Origin: Flemingiibacterium sp045636145
GTDB taxonomy: Bacteria > Bacillota > Clostridia > Oscillospirales > CAG-272
NCBI GenBank assembly: GCA_045636145.1
Contig: JAZTWV010000007.1
Span: forward strand, 1 to 51,765
Length of the DNA stretch: 51,765 nucleotides
Reading direction: 5' to 3'
Made by a program: the position numbers and the translations under genes. The notes under the pieces were generated by a model that made no database searches, was not told the origin of the DNA, and worked only from the letters and a program-made list of their open reading frames with translations. This document shows, piece by piece, positions 49,560 to 51,765 of the stretch (position 1 is its first letter; the number at the start of each line of letters is the position of its first letter).

Positions 49560-51765
49560 TTACTGTGCTTTTACTTCTTCCATCATGAATGCTTCAAGCA
49601 CGTCGCCTTCCTTGATGTCGTTGAAGCGTTCAAGACCGATACCGCACTCATAACCCTGCGCAACTTCCTTGGCATCGTCCTTAAAGCGCTTAAGGGAGGA
49701 TATCTTGTCTTCGAAGATCACAACGCCGTCGCGGACAACGCGGATCTGTGCGTTTCTTGATACCTTACCGTCCTGAACGTAAGAACCTGCAATAGTTCCG
49801 ACGCTGGGCACGTGAATGGTCTGACGTACCTCGGCATGACCGAGAACGACTTCTTTGAACTTAGGAGCGAGCATACCCTTCATAGCCGCTTCCACTTCTT
49901 CGATGCACTCGTAGATTATGCGGTATGTGCGGATCTCAACGGTTTCACGCTCAGCCTTGTCAATAGCAGACTTGTCGGGGCGGACATTGAAGCCTACGAT
50001 CAGCGCATTGGATGCCGCCGCAAGCATTACGTCGCCCTCAGTGATTCCGCCGACTGCGGTGTGGATGATGTTCACGCGGACTTCTTCGTTTGAAAGCTTC
50101 TGGAGTGACTGCTTTACAGCCTCCGCAGAGCCGCCAACGTCAGCCTTTACGATAATGTTGAGGTCCTTGATACCCTCGGAGATCTGAGCAAACAGATCAT
50201 TGAGGTTGACCTTTGCATTTGCCTTGAACTGCTCGTTCTTAGCCTTTTCACGACGCTGTTCTGCAAGCTCACGAGCCATGCGCTCGTCTTCAACAGCCGC
50301 AAATTCGTCACCGGATTCCGGAACCTCGGAGAGACCGATGATCTCAACAGGCACGGAGGGACCTGCGGTCTTAACGGTTTTGCCCTTATCGTCGGTCATT
50401 GCGCGGACGCGGCCTACCGCAGTACCTGCAATAACGATATCGCCTGCGTTGAGAGTGCCGTTCTGTACAAGCACGGTTGCAACCGGACCGCGGCCCTTGT
50501 CAAGCTTTGCTTCAAGCACAAGACCCTTTGCGCGGCGGTTGGGGTTAGCCTTAAGCTCCTTCATGTCTGCAACAAGAAGGAGGTTTTCAAGCAGATCGTC
50601 AATACCCATGCCGGTGAGAGCAGATACGGGAACGCAGATAACGTCGCCGCCCCACTCCTCGGGAACAAGCTCGTATTTTGTAAGCTCCTGCTTAACCACA
50701 TCCGGGTTAGCCTCGGGCTTATCCATCTTGTTTATTGCTACAACTATGTCAATGCCGGCAGCCTTGGCGTGGTTTATAGCCTCAACGGTCTGAGGCATGA
50801 TGCCGTCGTCAGCCGCAACAACGAGAATTGCAATGTCGGTGGACTTTGCTCCGCGTGCACGCATTGAGGTGAATGCTTCGTGACCGGGAGTGTCAAGGAA
50901 TGTGATGTCGCGGTCATTCAGGCGAACGCGGTAAGCACCGATAGCCTGAGTAATACCGCCTGCCTCACCGGAGGTAACATTGGTGTGGCGGATAGCGTCA
51001 AGAAGTGATGTCTTACCGTGGTCAACGTGACCCATTACGCAGACAACGGGACTTCTGGGAACGAGATCCTCGTCCTTGTCCTCTGCTTCGTCGAAAAGAC
51101 GCTCCTCAATGGTAATAACAACTTCCTTTGTAACCTTCGCGCCAAGCTCGTCGGCTACGAGATAAGCTGTATCGTAGTCGATGATTTCATTAACTGTTGC
51201 CATAACGCCGAGAAGCATGAGACGCTTTATTACCTCAGCCGCAGTTACCTTAAGACGGGATGCAAGCTCGCCAACGGAAATTTCGTCGGGAACGGTGATC
51301 TGAAGAGGCTGTTTCTTTGCCTTTTCGATGCCCTGCTTGCGCATTTTTTCCATAGCCATGCGCTCTTTTTCGCGCTGGCTGTGACCGTCACGGTTGTTCT
51401 GCTTCTTCAATTTCTGCTTTTCTGCGCGCTCGTTCTTGCCCGTCTCGGAAGCGAGATGCTCAAGACGCTCATCGTACTTGCCAAGATCAACACTGCTGGT
51501 GCGCATATCAACTATGCGGCTCTCACCTGTGTTTTTGGCGGCGTTCTGACCGCGTGTGTAGGTGTGTACAGGCTCGCGTCCCTTGTTGCTGCGGCGCACA
51601 TTTCCGGAATCTTTATCCTTGAATCCGCCGCCGAAGCCGCCCTGTCCGCGGTTGTCGCGGTTCTGGAAACCACCCTGGGGACGACCGCCGTCGCGATTGT
51701 CGCGGTTCTGGAAACCACCCTGGGGACGACCGCCGTCGCGATTGTCGCGGTTTTGGAAACCACCC
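49560..51765 (-). CDS. infB: Translation initiation factor IF-2, 5' end outside the window
   Basis: IF-2 is the GTPase that places initiator tRNA on the ribosome. From the right edge (in frame, no stop) the protein has a low-complexity N-terminal linker with the repeat GGFQNRDNRDGGRPQ, then a charged helix, the IF2_N domain (ISVGELASRLKVTAAEVIKR), the G domain (GHVDHGKT, DTPGHEAFTSMRARG, NKMD) and beta-barrel domains to the C-terminus. At least 734 residues are present. A GTG at 51599 is in frame but follows coding-like sequence, so it is not the start. Confidence 0.95.
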   Translation of the reverse strand, partial: GGFQNRDNRDGGRPQGGFQNRDNRDGGRPQGGFQNRDNRGQGGFGGGFKDKDSGNVRRSNKGREPVHTYTRGQNAAKNTGESRIVDMRTSSVDLGKYDERLEHLASETGKNERAEKQKLKKQNNRDGHSQREKERMAMEKMRKQGIEKAKKQPLQITVPDEISVGELASRLKVTAAEVIKRLMLLGVMATVNEIIDYDTAYLVADELGAKVTKEVVITIEERLFDEAEDKDEDLVPRSPVVCVMGHVDHGKTSLLDAIRHTNVTSGEAGGITQAIGAYRVRLNDRDITFLDTPGHEAFTSMRARGAKSTDIAILVVAADDGIMPQTVEAINHAKAAGIDIVVAINKMDKPEANPDVVKQELTKYELVPEEWGGDVICVPVSALTGMGIDDLLENLLLVADMKELKANPNRRAKGLVLEAKLDKGRGPVATVLVQNGTLNAGDIVIAGTAVGRVRAMTDDKGKTVKTAGPSVPVEIIGLSEVPESGDEFAAVEDERMARELAEQRREKAKNEQFKANAKVNLNDLFAQISEGIKDLNIIVKADVGGSAEAVKQSLQKLSNEEVRVNIIHTAVGGITEGDVMLAAASNALIVGFNVRPDKSAIDKAERETVEIRTYRIIYECIEEVEAAMKGMLAPKFKEVVLGHAEVRQTIHVPSVGTIAGSYVQDGKVSRNAQIRVVRDGVVIFEDKISSLKRFKDDAKEVAQGYECGIGLERFNDIKEGDVLEAFMMEEVKAQ
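51658..51765 (-). repeat. infB: 45-bp tandem repeat in the infB linker
   Basis: A 45-bp unit coding for GGFQNRDNRDGGRPQ is repeated about 2.4 times up to the window edge; copies are nearly identical at the DNA level. It makes a flexible Gly/Arg/Asn/Asp-rich linker. Confidence 0.85.

Overview
The window looks like chromosomal DNA of an anaerobic Clostridia-type Firmicute, probably a gut Oscillospirales-like lineage; the exact taxon is inferred. The evidence is the order dnaN-recF-remB-gyrB-gyrA beside the replication origin, a pyruvate:ferredoxin oxidoreductase, 2-hydroxyacyl-CoA dehydratase activase-like proteins, an S-layer-homology protein, T-box and glycine-riboswitch control, RNase Y, Mini-III and ThiI, and near-consensus sigma-A promoters with mostly 17-bp spacers. 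There is no prophage, CRISPR array, tRNA, rRNA operon or transposase gene.

Layout. Positions 1-95 look like the unwinding edge of oriC (C run, CTA trinucleotides, AT-rich tract). 96-8056: dnaN, recF, remB-like, gyrB, gyrA and a lipoprotein. 8312-12112: recA, recX, rimO, pgsA. 12160-18158, minus strand: uridine phosphorylase, a small secreted protein, nifJ (PFOR) and a ribbon-helix-helix protein. 18752-21524: comM, then a divergent Xre regulator/SLOG gene pair. 21543-24050: cysteine-type T-box, cysE, cysS. 24172-26753: a polar amino-acid ABC transporter whose binding protein appears circularly permuted. 26986-28431: SLH-transglutaminase exported protein. 28709-31212: mrnC, wecB, lysR-type gene. 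31273-32602: a DAHP synthase behind a Tyr/Phe-rich leader peptide and attenuator. 32657-34493, minus: glycine riboswitch and AgcS symporter. 35020-43810, minus: rny, then an operon of a split dehydratase-activase pair, cca and thiI. 44033-44406: rnpB. 44559-47527: lipoprotein, nifS-like, proA. 48134-49495: NSS transporter. 49560 to the right edge, minus: infB, whose 5' end lies outside the window.

Three things stand out. First, an intergenic family of structured repeats occurs at six loci; two copies are about 436-524 bp with long inverted arms, and the core hairpin shows compensatory changes. Second, amino-acid control is layered: a cysteine T-box, a glycine riboswitch, and a ribosome-mediated Tyr/Phe attenuator described here from a 35-codon ORF. 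Third, the ABC transporter combines a rearranged binding protein, five small hairpins in series (the first four a tandem repeat) plus a terminator-like hairpin before the permease, and an ATPase with an extra internal segment. Two clusters of DnaA-box-like 9-mers (gyrB-gyrA gap and comM-Xre gap) may link to replication control.
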